DNA from: Microvirga subterranea
GTDB taxonomy: Bacteria > Pseudomonadota > Alphaproteobacteria > Rhizobiales > Beijerinckiaceae
Reading direction: 5' to 3'
Assembly: GCF_003350535.1 (NCBI RefSeq)
Contig: NZ_QQBB01000001.1
Span: 232,629-296,628 of the forward strand
DNA length: 64,000 nt
Positions 40,446 through 54,543 of this stretch are shown piece after piece. Positions within the stretch are counted from its first letter, which is position 1, and the number at the start of each line of letters is the position of its first letter. The notes below the pieces were generated by a model. The model did no database searches and was not told where the DNA came from. It saw nothing but the letters and a program-made list of their open reading frames with translations. The position numbers and the translations under genes are program-made.

Positions 40446-43406
40446 TCAGGCCGCGAACGCCTCGTCGAGGAAAGCCTGGAGCTGGGCCTGGTGCTTCGAC
40501 ATCAGGCCCGTGGCGGTGGCGGCGGAAGCGGCGCGGCCCACGTAGCGGGGACGATCCACCTTGGCGCCTGCCGTCTTGAGGACCCACTCGAGATAAGGCT
40601 CGACGAAGGTCCAGGAGCCCATGTTCTTCGGCTCCTCCTGGCACCACACCACGTCGGCCTTCTTGAAGCGGGAGAGCTCCGCCGCCAGCGACTTCGCCGG
40701 GAACGGATAGAGCTGCTCGACGCGCATCAGGTAGACGTCGTCGATGCCCCGCTTCTCGCGCTCCTCCAGCAGGTCGTAGTAGACCTTGCCGGTGCAGATC
40801 ACGACGCGACGGATCTTGTCGTCCTTCACCAGCTTGATCCCGTCGGCGCCGCGCTGGGCATCGTCCTGCAGCACGCGGTGGAAGGACGTGCCCTCGGAGA
40901 TGTCGGCGAGGGCCGAGACGCAGCGCTTGTGGCGCAGCAGGGACTTGGGCGTCATGAGGATCAGCGGCTTGCGGAACTCGCGCTTCAGCTGACGGCGCAG
41001 GATGTGGAAATAGTTCGACGGGGTCGAGCAGTACGCCACCTGCATGTTGTCCTCGGCGCACATTTGCAGCCAACGCTCGAGGCGGGCGGAGGAGTGCTCC
41101 GGACCCTGCCCCTCGTAGCCGTGCGGCAGCAGGCAGACGAGGCCCGACATGCGCAGCCACTTGCGCTCGCCTGACGAGATGAACTGGTCGAACACCACCT
41201 GGGCGCCGTTGGCGAAGTCGCCGAACTGCGCCTCCCACAAGGTCAGCGCGTTGGGCTCGGAGAGGGTGTAGCCGTACTCGAAGCCGAGCACCGCCTCCTC
41301 CGAGAGCATCGAGTTGATGACCTCGTAGCGGGCTTGGGTTTCGCGGATGTGGTTGAGGGGCGTGTAGCGCTCCTCGTTCTCCTGATCGGTCAGCACCGAG
41401 TGGCGCTGCGAGAAGGTGCCGCGCTCCACGTCCTGGCCGGAGAGGCGCACGCGGTGGCCTTCGAGCAGGAGCGAACCGAAGGCGAGCGCCTCGGCCATGG
41501 CCCAGTCGATCCCCTCGCCGGTCTCCATCATCTTCTTGCGGTTGTCGAGGAAGCGCTGGATCGTGCGGTGGACGTGGAAGCCCTCGGGCACGGAGGTCAG
41601 CGCCTTGGCGATGTCCTTCAGGGTCTCGGCCGAGACGCCGGTCTGGCCGCGGCGCGGATCGTCGGCGTCCTCACGGACGGCCTTGAGCCCGGCCCAGCGG
41701 CCGTCGAGCCAGTCGGCCTTGTTGGGCTTGTAGCTCGTGGCGATGTCGAACTCGGTGTCGAGCTTGGAGCGCCAGGCGCTCTTCATCTCGTCGATGTCGG
41801 CCTCGGTGACCGCGCCCTCGGCCAGGAGCTTCTTGGAGTAGAGCTCCAGGATCGACGGATGCGACCGGATCTTGCGGTACATGAGGGGCTGGGTGAAGGC
41901 CGGCTCGTCGCCCTCATTGTGGCCGAAGCGGCGGTAGCAGAACATGTCGATCACGACTGGCTTCTGGAACTTCTGCCGGTACTCGGTCGCAACCTTCGCG
42001 GCGAAGACCACCGCCTCCGGATCGTCGCCGTTCACGTGGAAGATCGGCGCCTCGACCATCTTGGCGACGTCGGATGGATAGGGCGAGGAGCGCGAGAAGC
42101 GCGGATCGGTGGTGAAGCCGATCTGGTTGTTGATGATGACGTGGATCGAGCCGCCGGTGCGGTGGCCGCGCAGGCCCGAGAGGCCGAGGCACTCCGCCAC
42201 CACGCCCTGGCCCGCGAAGGCGGCGTCGCCGTGGATGAGGAGCGGCATGACGGCGGTGCGGTTGTCCGGGGTGCAGCCGTGCTGATCCTGCTTGGCGCGC
42301 ACCTTGCCGAGCACCACGGGATCGACGATCTCGAGGTGGGACGGGTTGGCGGTCAGCGACAGGTGGACGTTGTTGCCGTCGAAGGTGCGGTCGGAGGACG
42401 CGCCGAGATGGTACTTCACGTCGCCCGAGCCCTCCACGTCGTCGGGCGCGAAGGAGCCGCCCTTGAACTCGTGGAAGAGCGCCCGGTGAGGCTTGCCCAT
42501 CACCTGCGTCAGCACGTTGAGGCGGCCGCGATGGGCCATGCCGAACACGATCTCCTTGCAGCCGAGATTGCCGCCCCGCTTGATGATCTGCTCGAGCGCC
42601 GGGATGAGCGACTCGCCGCCATCGAGGCCGAAGCGCTTGGTGCCCGTGTATTTCAGGTCGAGGAACTTTTCGAAGCCTTCGGCCTCGACGAGCTTGTTGA
42701 GGATGGCGCGCTTGCCCTCGCGGGTGAAGGTGATTTCCTTGTCGGGCCCCTCGATGCGCTCCTGGATCCAGGCCTTCTCGGTCGGATCGGAGATGTGCAT
42801 GAACTCGACGCCGAGCGTCTGGCAGTAGGTGCGCTCGAGGATCGCGACGATCTCGCGGATCGTGCCGAATTCGAGGCCGAGCACGTTGTCGAGGAAGATC
42901 TTGCGGTCCCAATCGGCTTCCGTGAAGCCGTAATGGGAGGGGTGCAGCTCCTGGTCGTTCGGGCGCGGATTGATGCCGAGCGGATCGAGATTGGCGTGCA
43001 GGTGGCCGCGCACCCGGTAGGCGCGGATGAGCATGATGGCGCGGACGGAATCGCGGGTCGCCTGGAGGACCTGCTCCTGGCTGATCTCCGCGCCCTTCCC
43101 TTGAGCCTTCGCCTTGATCTTGTCGCCGACGGCCTTCTCGACCTGGGCCCAGTTGCCGTCGAGGGCAGAGACGAGGTCGCCATTGGCATGGATCGGCCAG
43201 TTCGGCTTCTTCCAGGAGGCGCCGCGGGCGTTCTGCTCCACCGCCTGCTTGTCGTCCCTCAAGGCGCCGAAGAAGGCCTGCCACTCGGCGTCGACCGATG
43301 CGGGATCCTGCTCGTACCGGGCGTAGAGGTCCTCGATGTACGGCGCATTCGCCCCATAGAGGAAGGCAGTGTTGAGAAAGGTTTCGTTGGCGTCTTGGCG
43401 TGCCAT
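40446..43406 (-). CDS. sucA: 2-Oxoglutarate dehydrogenase E1
   Basis: 986 residues. The N-terminal OGDH segment ([22 protein letters not shown]), the ThDP-binding region with the [10 protein letters not shown] motif, and the C-terminal transketolase-like domain are all present at the usual length. It decarboxylates 2-oxoglutarate and passes the succinyl group to SucB. It is followed on the same strand by the YciI-like gene, sucB and lpd; sucD lies 61 bp upstream. Confidence 0.97.
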   Translation of the reverse strand: MARQDANETFLNTAFLYGANAPYIEDLYARYEQDPASVDAEWQAFFGALRDDKQAVEQNARGASWKKPNWPIHANGDLVSALDGNWAQVEKAVGDKIKAKAQGKGAEISQEQVLQATRDSVRAIMLIRAYRVRGHLHANLDPLGINPRPNDQELHPSHYGFTEADWDRKIFLDNVLGLEFGTIREIVAILERTYCQTLGVEFMHISDPTEKAWIQERIEGPDKEITFTREGKRAILNKLVEAEGFEKFLDLKYTGTKRFGLDGGESLIPALEQIIKRGGNLGCKEIVFGMAHRGRLNVLTQVMGKPHRALFHEFKGGSFAPDDVEGSGDVKYHLGASSDRTFDGNNVHLSLTANPSHLEIVDPVVLGKVRAKQDQHGCTPDNRTAVMPLLIHGDAAFAGQGVVAECLGLSGLRGHRTGGSIHVIINNQIGFTTDPRFSRSSPYPSDVAKMVEAPIFHVNGDDPEAVVFAAKVATEYRQKFQKPVVIDMFCYRRFGHNEGDEPAFTQPLMYRKIRSHPSILELYSKKLLAEGAVTEADIDEMKSAWRSKLDTEFDIATSYKPNKADWLDGRWAGLKAVREDADDPRRGQTGVSAETLKDIAKALTSVPEGFHVHRTIQRFLDNRKKMMETGEGIDWAMAEALAFGSLLLEGHRVRLSGQDVERGTFSQRHSVLTDQENEERYTPLNHIRETQARYEVINSMLSEEAVLGFEYGYTLSEPNALTLWEAQFGDFANGAQVVFDQFISSGERKWLRMSGLVCLLPHGYEGQGPEHSSARLERWLQMCAEDNMQVAYCSTPSNYFHILRRQLKREFRKPLILMTPKSLLRHKRCVSALADISEGTSFHRVLQDDAQRGADGIKLVKDDKIRRVVICTGKVYYDLLEEREKRGIDDVYLMRVEQLYPFPAKSLAAELSRFKKADVVWCQEEPKNMGSWTFVEPYLEWVLKTAGAKVDRPRYVGRAASAATATGLMSKHQAQLQAFLDEAFAA

Positions 43407-43467
43407 GGCAATGCTCGATCCAAATCTGCGGAACGGCCGCCCCGGTTGAGGGGGCGGCCTCGTGTGC

Positions 43468-44355
<888 letters not shown>

Positions 44356-44367
44356 CAGCTCGAAACC

Positions 44368-45567
<1,200 letters not shown>

Positions 45568-45580
45568 TCGTTTCTCTCCG

Positions 45581-45670
45581 GGTCATCCCCGGCATCCCGC
45601 CCGGGATCCACGCCGCAGCGGCGTGGCGGTTGAATAAGCGTGATGGCCGGGATGGGCCCGGCCACCATTG
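45581..45670. repeat. Intergenic palindromic repeat between mdh and sucC
   Basis: Repeat with GTCATCCCCGGCATCCCG arms, a CACGCC/GGCGTG hairpin and a third pair GGCCGGGATGGGCCCGGCC. Related to the units at 8956-9054 and 38747-38840 and typical of intergenic mosaic palindromes in the order. It lies in an otherwise co-directional operon. Confidence 0.65.
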
Positions 45671-45678
45671 GTTCCGGC

Positions 45679-46698
<1,020 letters not shown>

Positions 46699-46841
46699 TC
46701 AGAAATGGGTCTGCTTCAAGCCAGCAAAAGGTTAATGCGTAACACCCTGCGTCCGTCGACCCGGGATTATCATCCTGCCAAGGACGGTTCCGTGAGGTTT
46801 TTCAGCGGGTTAGGGATCGCAACCAACTTCGAAATTTGATG

Positions 46842-46863
46842 TTACATTTTCTAAAAAATGTAA
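46842..46863. promoter_or_regulatory. AT-rich perfect palindrome between the TetR gene and mdh
   Basis: TTACATTTT / AAAATGTAA with a 4-nt centre, a perfect 9-bp half-site pair in a region of otherwise high GC. It lies 7 bp past the TetR stop and about 200 bp upstream of mdh. It could be a regulator operator for the mdh block or a weak stem for the end of the TetR transcript. No factor is assigned. Confidence 0.4.
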
Positions 46864-46869
46864 TTTACG

Positions 46870-47502
46870 TCACACAATTCCGTTGGCGAGAGCCCGCTGA
46901 ACGACCCTGATCATCACCCCGAGCCGATGATCGAGGATGTCCTTCGGCACCTCCGCATCGAGACGTACAGCCAAAGGATTAATGAACCGGTAGGCCGCGT
47001 CGCTGATAAAGCCGAGGGCGCGCTCCCGGTCCCGGGGCTCGAATTTTCCCGTCGCTATCCCCTCGTCAACTACCCGCTCGATCAGCTGCCGCATCCGGGT
47101 GCGGTGCTTGCGGACGAGAGCCCGCGAGGTCTCCGTGGCGGCGCAATAGACGTCGAAGAGATGACGGTCCTCGACCAGCAGGTCGCGATGGGTCTGCGCC
47201 CAGGCCTGGATCAGGCGCTCCAGTTTGTCGTCGGCCGGGTCCGGTGCGTCGGCGATATCGGCGACGATGGTTTCCAGCCGCTTGAGCCATTGCCCGGCGA
47301 CTGCGTCGATGAGGGCCGCTTTCGACGGGAAGTAGCGGTAGACGTTGGCATGCGTCATGCCGGCCGCGTCGGCGATGTCGACGACCGTGATCTGGCGCGG
47401 CCCGAAGCGCTTCAGGTGGTCGGCCGCGATGGCGAGAAGGCGGCTGTCGGGCGGAACGGCGCTGTCCGAGAACCGGGACGGGCCACTCCTGGGTCGCTTC
47501 AT
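46870..47502 (-). CDS. TetR-family regulator
   Basis: 210 residues with HTH DIADAAGMTHANVYRYFPSKAALIDAVAG (residues about 38-68), the TetR recognition helix. The C-terminal ligand domain is divergent and gives no ligand. The ATG overlaps the zapE stop by 4 bp, so it is made with ZapE and not autonomously expressed. It lies upstream of mdh on the same strand with a palindrome in between, which may be a target. Confidence 0.85.
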   Translation of the reverse strand: MKRPRSGPSRFSDSAVPPDSRLLAIAADHLKRFGPRQITVVDIADAAGMTHANVYRYFPSKAALIDAVAGQWLKRLETIVADIADAPDPADDKLERLIQAWAQTHRDLLVEDRHLFDVYCAATETSRALVRKHRTRMRQLIERVVDEGIATGKFEPRDRERALGFISDAAYRFINPLAVRLDAEVPKDILDHRLGVMIRVVQRALANGIV

Positions 47503-48695
47503 GTCTCGACGAGCCCCGTCGACTGGCCGGAATCGGCGGAATCGGGCCGGCCGTGCGGGAGCGCGAGGTATTCCTCGGAGCGCATCTCGATGAGGCGCGA
47601 GACAGTGCGGTCGAACTCGAAGACCTCGCGGCCGGTCTCGGCCGAGTAGAGCTCCGGCGCCTCGGCCTCGGCCGACGCCAGCAGCTTCACGTGGGCGTCG
47701 TAGAGCGCGTCGATGAGCATGATGAACCGCTTCGCCTCGTTGCGGCGGTCGAAATTCATGCGCGGGATGTCCTCGAGGATGATCGTGTGGAACTCCTCGG
47801 CGAGCATCAGGTAGTCGGCGGCCCCGAGCGGCTTCGAGCAGAGATCCGCGAAGGTGAAGCGCGCAACGCCGCCGGCGGCCTGCGGCACCTCGACCGGATG
47901 GCCCTTGACGGTGAGGGTGACACGCTCGCCGTGAGACTTGCCCGTGAGCCTGCGGAAGGACTGGCTCAGCGCCTCGTGCGAACGGGCATCGGCCGGGGTG
48001 TAGAAGACCGGGCTGCCTGCCAGCTTCTCGAGACGGAAATCGGTGCGGGCATCGAGCCGGACGATGCTCATGCGCTCCTTCAGGAGACCGATGAAGGGCA
48101 GGAACAGGGTGCGGTTCAGCCCGCCCTCGTAGAGGCGGTCGGGTTCCACGTTTGAGGTGGCGACTACCACGACTCCGTGGGCGAAGAGCGCGGTGAAGAG
48201 GCGCCCGAGGATCATCGCGTCAGCGATGTCCGTGACGGTGAACTCGTCGAAGCAGAGCACCCACGCCTCGCCGGCGAGGGCTTCGGCAACGGGCGCGATG
48301 GGATCGTCCCCCCTCACCTCCCCGGCCTTCAGCTTCTGACGCCAGGCGTGGATCCGCTCGTGCACGTCGGACATGAAGGCATGGAAGTGGACCCGGCGCT
48401 TGCGCCTGACCGGCAGCGCCTCGAAGAACAGGTCCATCAGCATGGTCTTGCCGCGACCGACGGAACCCCAGACATAGAGGCCCTTCGGGGGCGCCGGGCT
48501 CTTGCGCTTGCCGAAGATCCATCCGAGGGCGCTGGTCTTGCGGGCGAGGCGCAGCTCGCCGAGGCTTTCGGCAAGAGCTTCCAGGTGCCGCAGGAGCGCG
48601 ACCTGCGCGGGATCCCGCTCGATGGCGCCCGCCGCTACGAGAGCATCATAACGGGCCGTGATGGAGCGCGGGGATGAGGGATGAATGTCGTTCAC
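47499..48695 (-). CDS. zapE: ZapE/AFG1-family ATPase
   Basis: 398 residues. Walker A LYVWGSVGRGKTMLMDLFFEALP, Walker B VLCFDEFTVTDIADAMIL and a later SNVEPDRLYEGGLNR are the AFG1-like signatures. ZapE modulates the Z-ring in cell division in E. coli and is related to mitochondrial AFG1. It starts 41 bp downstream of the lipoprotein gene's stop and overlaps the TetR gene by 4 bp. Confidence 0.9.
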   Translation of the reverse strand: MNDIHPSSPRSITARYDALVAAGAIERDPAQVALLRHLEALAESLGELRLARKTSALGWIFGKRKSPAPPKGLYVWGSVGRGKTMLMDLFFEALPVRRKRRVHFHAFMSDVHERIHAWRQKLKAGEVRGDDPIAPVAEALAGEAWVLCFDEFTVTDIADAMILGRLFTALFAHGVVVVATSNVEPDRLYEGGLNRTLFLPFIGLLKERMSIVRLDARTDFRLEKLAGSPVFYTPADARSHEALSQSFRRLTGKSHGERVTLTVKGHPVEVPQAAGGVARFTFADLCSKPLGAADYLMLAEEFHTIILEDIPRMNFDRRNEAKRFIMLIDALYDAHVKLLASAEAEAPELYSAETGREVFEFDRTVSRLIEMRSEEYLALPHGRPDSADSGQSTGLVET

Positions 48696-48736
48696 GGGAC
48701 GACCGATACTGCGGCCATCGCTTCAGCGCAAACGCC

Positions 48737-49318
48737 TTATCGTCCCATGGAAAGAGGCGCGCCGGACTTGGCGAGCACGCCGTTGAGCGAGCCGGACGAA
48801 CCGCGCAGGCGCGCCGCCACGGAGCCGCCGGTCTGGTAGAGGTAGACCTCCCCGTCGCGATAGTCCCAGGCGTTGACGCGCGAGAGGTCCTGGTTGGAGC
48901 AGCCGGAGGCCGAGGCCCGATAGAGGTCGAGCGCCGGGGTGCTGGAGAGCTGCACCCGGCAGGTGCCGCCGGATGCGTCGCGCGCGGTCCAGTTTCCGAC
49001 CATGGCGGTGCGGCTCGTCGCGGCCGGAGCCGGCGCGGGTGCGGCGGCGGGTGGCAGGCCGGCGACTTCGGTTCCGGAGGGGGAGCCTGGCGCCCCGGCG
49101 ACGGGCGGCAGGGGCTGGCCGTCGATGGGCGGCAGCGGCGACGAGGTCACGGGCCCGGACGGAACGGCCTCCACGGGTTCCTGCGCCAGCGGTGCAGGGG
49201 CGGCGGCGGCGCTGCGGACGGGAGAGGAGCCGAAGCCTCCAAGCCTGGCTGAGGAGCATGCGCCGAGCGCCAGGACGGTGCACAGGGTGGCAGCGACGGC
49301 AAGAACGTGACGACTCAT
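48737..49318 (-). CDS. Lipoprotein with AprI/Inh protease-inhibitor-like domain
   Basis: 193 residues. A lipoprotein signal ends at LALGACSS (lipobox, Cys about residue 21). A long Pro/Ala-rich linker follows, then GNWTARDASGGTCRVQLSS with a Cys pair, GCSNQDLSRVNAWDY and the C-terminal GSLNGVLAKSGAPLSM. This matches the AprI/Inh metalloprotease-inhibitor domain. It would be anchored to the outer membrane in the periplasm. The start at MSRHVLAVA is preferred to the upstream frame to 49393. No target protease gene lies in the window. Confidence 0.8.
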   Translation of the reverse strand: MSRHVLAVAATLCTVLALGACSSARLGGFGSSPVRSAAAAPAPLAQEPVEAVPSGPVTSSPLPPIDGQPLPPVAGAPGSPSGTEVAGLPPAAAPAPAPAATSRTAMVGNWTARDASGGTCRVQLSSTPALDLYRASASGCSNQDLSRVNAWDYRDGEVYLYQTGGSVAARLRGSSGSLNGVLAKSGAPLSMGR

Positions 49319-49389
49319 CTGATCCTCTTTCCTTGCGGACCCAATCCTCAGGTCCGCTGTCCTAACAGGGAACCGTGAAATGGCAACAG

Positions 49390-49917
49390 TCACGGCCGAG
49401 TCAAGCCGAGCCGCACATGGAGCGCGCGCAGGCAGCCGATCTGAAGGTCCGTAGGCTCGCCATCCACCGCGGCGATCCGGGACGCCATGTCGTAGAGATC
49501 CGCCCGTTCTGCGGGCTGCAGATGGCCGATCCAGAGCTTCGAGAAGCGGAGCGAAAGGTCGCCCGGGTCATGAACATGATCGGCGACCCACCGGGCGAAG
49601 ACGAACACATCCTCGACATTGGGCACCGCCATGACGCTTTCCATCTGGGCCTTGATGGCGGCCTCGGCGTCCGGCGTGAGCGATCCCCGGGAGGCCGCGA
49701 GGGAAATCAGGAAGGCCGTGGCGGCCGCCGCGGGATCGTCAACGGCCGCGACCGGAGAGCTTTCGGCCTTGTTGCGGAAGCGTTTGCGGCGGTAAGCGCC
49801 GCGAAGGTGCTGGGCGGCATCTCCGACCTCGGAGAGGGCCTGTCCGGCGGCGCGCATACGGTAGAACCAGAAAGCGGCAGCGCCTAGGATCGACAGGATT
49901 GCGGCCACGATATGCAT
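49390..49917 (-). CDS. TerB-like/DjlA-N-type small membrane-anchored protein
   Basis: 175 residues with an N-terminal membrane helix (HIVAAILSILGAAAFWFY) and a helical domain from about residue 60 (AAAATAFLISLAASRGSLTPDAEAAI, RADLYDMASRIAAVDGEP). The layout resembles the TerB-like tellurite-resistance domain. The role is unknown. It stands alone between the lipoprotein gene and sdhB, all on the minus strand. Confidence 0.6.
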   Translation of the reverse strand: MHIVAAILSILGAAAFWFYRMRAAGQALSEVGDAAQHLRGAYRRKRFRNKAESSPVAAVDDPAAAATAFLISLAASRGSLTPDAEAAIKAQMESVMAVPNVEDVFVFARWVADHVHDPGDLSLRFSKLWIGHLQPAERADLYDMASRIAAVDGEPTDLQIGCLRALHVRLGLTRP

Positions 49918-49999
49918 GAAGATCTCCGGACATAGACCGTTCGCCCATATCCGGAGAGATACAATATTGCAATATTGGTCAGCTAGGCCGACCTTCGCC

Positions 50000-50782
50000 T
50001 TATACGACTCGGGCGATCATCATCTTCTTGATTTCGGCGATGGCCTTCGCCGGGTTCAGGCCCTTCGGGCAGGTGTTGGCGCAGTTCATGATCGTATGGC
50101 AGCGATAGAGCCGGAACGGATCGTGCAGGTTGTCCAGGCGTTCTCCGGTGGACTCGTCGCGGGAATCGATGAGCCAGCGATAGGCCTGGAGCAGCGCCGC
50201 GGGACCCAAGAACCGGTCGCCGTTCCACCAGTAGCTCGGGCAGGACGTGGTGCAGCAGGCGCAGAGAATGCACTCGTAGAGGCCGTCGAGCTTGGAGCGC
50301 TCCTCCGGGGTCTGCCGCCACTCCGTCTCGGGCTCCGCCGTCTGCGTCTGCAGCCAGGGCTCGATGGAGGCGTGCTGGGCGAAGAAGCTCGTCAGGTCCG
50401 GCACCAGATCCTTCAGCACCGGCATGTGCGGCAGCGGATAGATCTTGATCGTATCGCCGTCGCAGTCGTCCATGCCGAGGGTGCAGGCGAGCGTGTTCTG
50501 CCCCATGATGTTCATGGCGCAGGAACCGCAGATGCCTTCGCGGCAGGACCGGCGGAAGGTCAGGGTCGAGTCGACGTTGTTCTTGATCCAGATGAGCGCA
50601 TCGAGGACCATCGGGCCGCAATCGTCCCGGTCGACATAGTAGGTGTCGATGCGCGGATTGGCGCCGTCGTCCGGATTCCAGCGATAGATGCGGAATTCCT
50701 TGACGTTGCTCGCCCCCGACGGCTTCGGCCACGCCTTGCCTTCGGTGTACTTGGAGTTCTTGGGTAACGTGAACTGAGCCAT
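50000..50782 (-). CDS. sdhB: Succinate dehydrogenase iron-sulfur subunit
   Basis: 260 residues. The [2Fe-2S] Cys set is in [17 protein letters not shown] plus a further Cys in TLACTLG; the [4Fe-4S]/[3Fe-4S] Cys lie in [17 protein letters not shown] and [15 protein letters not shown]. It conducts electrons from SdhA to the quinone site. It starts 13 bp after sdhA ends; it is the last gene of sdhCDAB. Confidence 0.98.
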   Translation of the reverse strand: MAQFTLPKNSKYTEGKAWPKPSGASNVKEFRIYRWNPDDGANPRIDTYYVDRDDCGPMVLDALIWIKNNVDSTLTFRRSCREGICGSCAMNIMGQNTLACTLGMDDCDGDTIKIYPLPHMPVLKDLVPDLTSFFAQHASIEPWLQTQTAEPETEWRQTPEERSKLDGLYECILCACCTTSCPSYWWNGDRFLGPAALLQAYRWLIDSRDESTGERLDNLHDPFRLYRCHTIMNCANTCPKGLNPAKAIAEIKKMMIARVV

Positions 50783-50795
50783 TTGACGTTCTTCC

Positions 50796-52619
50796 TTAGT
50801 ACACGCGAGCCTTGGGCTCGATGTACTGGATGTCGTTCGACATGGTGTAGGTGTGCACGGGACGGTAATCGAGCGTCACCTTGTGGGAGGTGTCGTCGAG
50901 CCACGCGAGGGTGTGCTTCATCCAGTTCTTGTCGTCGCGCTCGGAGAAGTCCTCGCGGGCATGGGCGCCGCGGGATTCCTGACGGTTGAGCGCACCCTCC
51001 ATGGTGACGACCGCCTGTCCGATCAGGTTGTCGAACTCGAGCGTCTCGAGGAGGTCCGTGTTCCAGATCAGCGAGCGGTCCGTGACCTTGATGTCGGCGG
51101 CGCCGTTCCAGACCTGATGGATGAGCTTCTGGCCCTCGGCCAGCACCTCGCCGGTGCGGAACACCGCGCAGTTGTTCTGCATGGTCTTCTGCATCTGGAG
51201 GCGCAGCTCGGCGGTGGGCGTCGAGCCGTTGGCGTAGCGGAATTTGTCGAGGCGCGACAGCGCGAGCTCGTCGGCGCTCTTCGGCAGGTCCGCGTGGCGA
51301 GCGTTCGGCTCCAGAACTTCGGCGCAGCGCAGGCCGGCCGCGCGGCCGAACACCACGAGGTCGATGAGCGAGTTCGAGCCGAGGCGGTTCGCGCCGTGCA
51401 CGGACACGCACGCTGCCTCGCCCAGAGCCATCAGGCCCGGCACCACCGTGTCCGGGTTGCCGTTCTTCAGGGTGAGAACCTCGCCGTGATAGTTCGTCGG
51501 GATGCCGCCCATGTTGTAGTGGACGGTCGGCAGGACCGGGATCGGCTCCTTGGTCACGTCGACGCCCGCGAAGATCTTCGCGCTCTCCGAGATGCCCGGC
51601 AGGCGCTCGTGCAGGATCTTCGGGTCGAGGTGGTCGAGGTGGAGGTAGATGTGGTCCTTGTTCTTGCCCACGCCGCGGCCGGCGCGGATCTCCATGGTCA
51701 TGGCGCGGGAGACCACGTCGCGGGACGCGAGGTCCTTCGCGGAGGGCGCATAGCGCTCCATGAAGCGCTCGCCCTCGGAGTTCGTGAGGTATCCGCCCTC
51801 GCCCCGCGCGCCTTCCGTGATGAGGCAGCCGGCGCCGTAGATGCCGGTCGGGTGGAACTGTACGAACTCCATGTCCTGCAGCGGCAGGCCGGCGCGCAGC
51901 ACCATGGCGTTGCCGTCGCCGGTGCAGGTATGGGCGGAGGTGGCCGAGAAGTAGGCCCGTCCGTAGCCGCCCGTGGCCAGGATGGTCATGTGGGCGCGGA
52001 AGCGATGGATCTCGCCGGTCGACTGGTCGAGGGCGACGACGCCGATGCAGCGGCCGTCGCTGTCCATCATCAGATCGAGGGCGAAATACTCGATGAAGAA
52101 GTTGGTCTGATTGCGGACCGCCTGCCCGTAGAGCGTGTGCAGGATCGCGTGACCGGTGCGGTCGGCCGCCGCGCAGGTGCGCTGGGCGGTGCCCTTGCCG
52201 TAATCGGTGGTCATGCCGCCGAAGGGGCGCTGGTAGATCTTGCCCTCTTCCGTGCGGGAGAAGGGCACGCCCCAGTGCTCCAGCTCGTAGACGGCGGCCG
52301 GCGCGTTGCGGCAGAGATACTCGATGGCGTCCTGGTCGCCGAGCCAGTCCGACCCCTTTACGGTGTCGTACATGTGCCAGCGCCAGTCGTCGGGACCCAT
52401 GTTGCCGAGCGAGGCCGAGATGCCGCCCTGGGCGGCGACGGTGTGCGAGCGGGTCGGGAAAACCTTCGTGATGCAGGCGGTGCGAAGGCCGGCCTGGGAG
52501 CAGCCGACGGTGGCGCGCAGGCCCGCGCCGCCGGCGCCGACCACCACCACGTCGAAGGTATGGTCGACGATGTTGTAGGCCTTGCCGTTGATGGCGGCGC
52601 CGTTCGTTCCTTGAGCCAT
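50796..52619 (-). CDS. sdhA: Succinate dehydrogenase flavoprotein subunit
   Basis: 607 residues. FAD site [20 protein letters not shown], the covalent-flavin His in [12 protein letters not shown], and [21 protein letters not shown] with the catalytic region. It oxidises succinate to fumarate. The start at [13 protein letters not shown] gives normal length; the frame runs further upstream into sdhD in another gene. Order is sdhC, sdhD, sdhA, sdhB. Confidence 0.98.
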   Translation of the reverse strand: MAQGTNGAAINGKAYNIVDHTFDVVVVGAGGAGLRATVGCSQAGLRTACITKVFPTRSHTVAAQGGISASLGNMGPDDWRWHMYDTVKGSDWLGDQDAIEYLCRNAPAAVYELEHWGVPFSRTEEGKIYQRPFGGMTTDYGKGTAQRTCAAADRTGHAILHTLYGQAVRNQTNFFIEYFALDLMMDSDGRCIGVVALDQSTGEIHRFRAHMTILATGGYGRAYFSATSAHTCTGDGNAMVLRAGLPLQDMEFVQFHPTGIYGAGCLITEGARGEGGYLTNSEGERFMERYAPSAKDLASRDVVSRAMTMEIRAGRGVGKNKDHIYLHLDHLDPKILHERLPGISESAKIFAGVDVTKEPIPVLPTVHYNMGGIPTNYHGEVLTLKNGNPDTVVPGLMALGEAACVSVHGANRLGSNSLIDLVVFGRAAGLRCAEVLEPNARHADLPKSADELALSRLDKFRYANGSTPTAELRLQMQKTMQNNCAVFRTGEVLAEGQKLIHQVWNGAADIKVTDRSLIWNTDLLETLEFDNLIGQAVVTMEGALNRQESRGAHAREDFSERDDKNWMKHTLAWLDDTSHKVTLDYRPVHTYTMSNDIQYIEPKARVY

Positions 52620-52630
52620 GGATCTGTTCC

Positions 52631-53047
52631 TTACACGAGGATGCGGCCGAGGCTGACCTTCAGGATCGCATAGAGGCATGCGACCGCGATGATCACGGCG
52701 TAGAAGTTGTTGGCGATGACGGCGGCGATCTTGTAGCCCTTGTCGTGGACGTAGTCCTCGATGACGATCTGCATGCCGAGGCGCATGTGGTTCGTGACCG
52801 AGATCACCGCGAGGATCAGGATGATCGCCACGAACGGATGGGAGATGATGTTGATCGCCTGCGCATAGTCGCTGCCGGCGAGCGCCGCCACGATGATCAC
52901 GAAGGACACGATCAGCGGAATGTTCGACACCGCGGTGACGCGGTGGATCCACCAATGCTCCACCCCGTGCCCGGAGGCGCCGAGGCCCTTCACGCGGGCG
53001 AGCGGAGTGCGCATGGAAACGCGGGTGTCAGCCCTGTTGTCGGCCAT
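52631..53047 (-). CDS. sdhD: Succinate dehydrogenase membrane anchor subunit
   Basis: 138 residues with three membrane helices; [18 protein letters not shown] carries the His that ligates haem b, and [16 protein letters not shown] the end of helix two. With SdhC it forms the quinone-binding anchor in the inner membrane. It overlaps nothing; the sdhC stop is 12 bp upstream. Confidence 0.94.
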   Translation of the reverse strand: MADNRADTRVSMRTPLARVKGLGASGHGVEHWWIHRVTAVSNIPLIVSFVIIVAALAGSDYAQAINIISHPFVAIILILAVISVTNHMRLGMQIVIEDYVHDKGYKIAAVIANNFYAVIIAVACLYAILKVSLGRILV

Positions 53048-53059
53048 GGTCCGGTCTCC

Positions 53060-53455
53060 TTAGAAAGCGATGAAGGCGATGAGCCAGATCAGCACGGTGA
53101 GCGCGATCGAGCCGATGAGGGTGAAGCGGGCCATGTTCATGCGCTGGCCGGGCTCCATGCCGTGGCCGAAGTCCCACACCAGGTGGCGGATGCCGCCCAG
53201 CATGTGGTGCATGAGCACCCAGGTGTAGCCGAACAGGATCAGGATCCCGAGCGGCGAGCCGAAGAACCACTGCACGCTCTCGAAGGCGGAGGGACCGGCG
53301 GCCAGGGCCACGAGCCAGATCGCCAGGAGGGCGATGCCGGCATAGAGCGCGATGCCGGTCGCGCGGTGGAACACGGACATGGCCATGGTCCAGGTCACGC
53401 GGTAAATCTGAAGATGCGGGGATAAGGGCCTCGGGGCCACTTTCGCCTCAGCCAT
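53060..53455 (-). CDS. sdhC: Succinate dehydrogenase cytochrome b556 subunit
   Basis: 131 residues. RPLSPHLQIYRVTWTMAMSVFHRATG is the SdhC opening, and HHMLGGIRHLVWDFGHG has the haem-ligand His. Three helices. It is the first gene of sdhCDAB, transcribed away from the LysR gene; the 200-bp gap between them should hold the sdh promoter. Confidence 0.95.
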   Translation of the reverse strand: MAEAKVAPRPLSPHLQIYRVTWTMAMSVFHRATGIALYAGIALLAIWLVALAAGPSAFESVQWFFGSPLGILILFGYTWVLMHHMLGGIRHLVWDFGHGMEPGQRMNMARFTLIGSIALTVLIWLIAFIAF

Positions 53456-53655
53456 GAGGTTCGCTCCTGATCGGGACGCGGGTCGCGCCTAGTTTGGAAT
53501 GGTTCGTATCTGAAGCGCGGCAACACCGCAATGCGCCTTCCGCGATCATCCGATACACGGGGCACACTTCGTCAGCCGCGAAGTGTGCTTTATGCTCGCG
53601 TGGTGCACAATTTGTAATTATTCTCACCTACCTTCGCGAAAGACGAAGGAAGCCC

Positions 53656-54543
53656 ATGCAGTTCGACCTCACGGACCTCAGTCTCTTCCGCCATGTGGTG
53701 GAAGCCGGCAGCATCACCCACGGGGCGGAGCGGGCCCATCTGGCCCTGGCGGCGGCCAGCACCCGCATCCGCAACATGGAGAAATCCCTCGGGGCTCCCC
53801 TCCTCCTGCGCAATCGCCAAGGCGTGGCGCCGACGCCCGCCGGACGGACCCTGCTCCAGCACGCCCGCACGCTCCTGGCCCAAGCCGACCGTCTGCGCGA
53901 GGACCTGGGCACCTACACGGGCGGGCTCGCCGGGCAGATCCGCATCCTGTCCAACACCAACGCGCTGACCGAGTTCCTGCCGGAGGCGCTCGGCGCCTTC
54001 CTGGCCGAGCACCCCCAGGTCAGCATCGACCTGGAGGAGCGCCTCAGCGACGAGATCGTCGGGCTGATCGCGGAGGGCGTGGGCGACCTCGGCATCGTGG
54101 CCGGCACCGTCGATACCGGGCGCCTCGAGACCTATCCGTTCCGCAGCGACCGCTTCGTCCTGGCGACACCGAAGACCCATCCCTTGGCCGGGAGGGCGTC
54201 CGTCGCCTTCGCGGAGGTGCTGGACCACGATTTCGTCGGCCTCGACCGGGCGAGCGCCCTGCAGCGGTTCCTGGCCGGCAAGGCGGCGCGCATCGGACGT
54301 CCTTTGCGCCTGCGGGTGCAGTTGCGCAGCTTCGACGCCGTGTGCCGCATGGTGGAGGCGGGCGTGGGCCTCGGCATCGTGCCGCAGACGACCGCGCAGC
54401 GGGCCGGCCGGACCATGGCCATCGCCACGGTCGAACTGGACGATGCCTGGGCCGCCCGCGACCTGACGCTCTGCATCCGGTCGCTCAAGGACTTGCCGCC
54501 GTCCGCCCGGCAGCTGGTGGAGCACTTGCGGAAGGGAGCGTGA
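53656..54543 (+). CDS. LysR-family regulator
   Basis: 295 residues with N-terminal HTH (LFRHVVEAGSITHGAERAHL, ASTRIRNMEKSLGAPLLLR) and the effector-binding domain typical of LysR, ending RQLVEHLRKGA. The ATG follows GAAGGA. It is divergent from sdhCDAB, so it may control succinate dehydrogenase or just itself; the family rule that LysR proteins often regulate the divergent gene is weak evidence. It is convergent with folD (the stops abut). Confidence 0.85.
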   Translation: MQFDLTDLSLFRHVVEAGSITHGAERAHLALAAASTRIRNMEKSLGAPLLLRNRQGVAPTPAGRTLLQHARTLLAQADRLREDLGTYTGGLAGQIRILSNTNALTEFLPEALGAFLAEHPQVSIDLEERLSDEIVGLIAEGVGDLGIVAGTVDTGRLETYPFRSDRFVLATPKTHPLAGRASVAFAEVLDHDFVGLDRASALQRFLAGKAARIGRPLRLRVQLRSFDAVCRMVEAGVGLGIVPQTTAQRAGRTMAIATVELDDAWAARDLTLCIRSLKDLPPSARQLVEHLRKGA

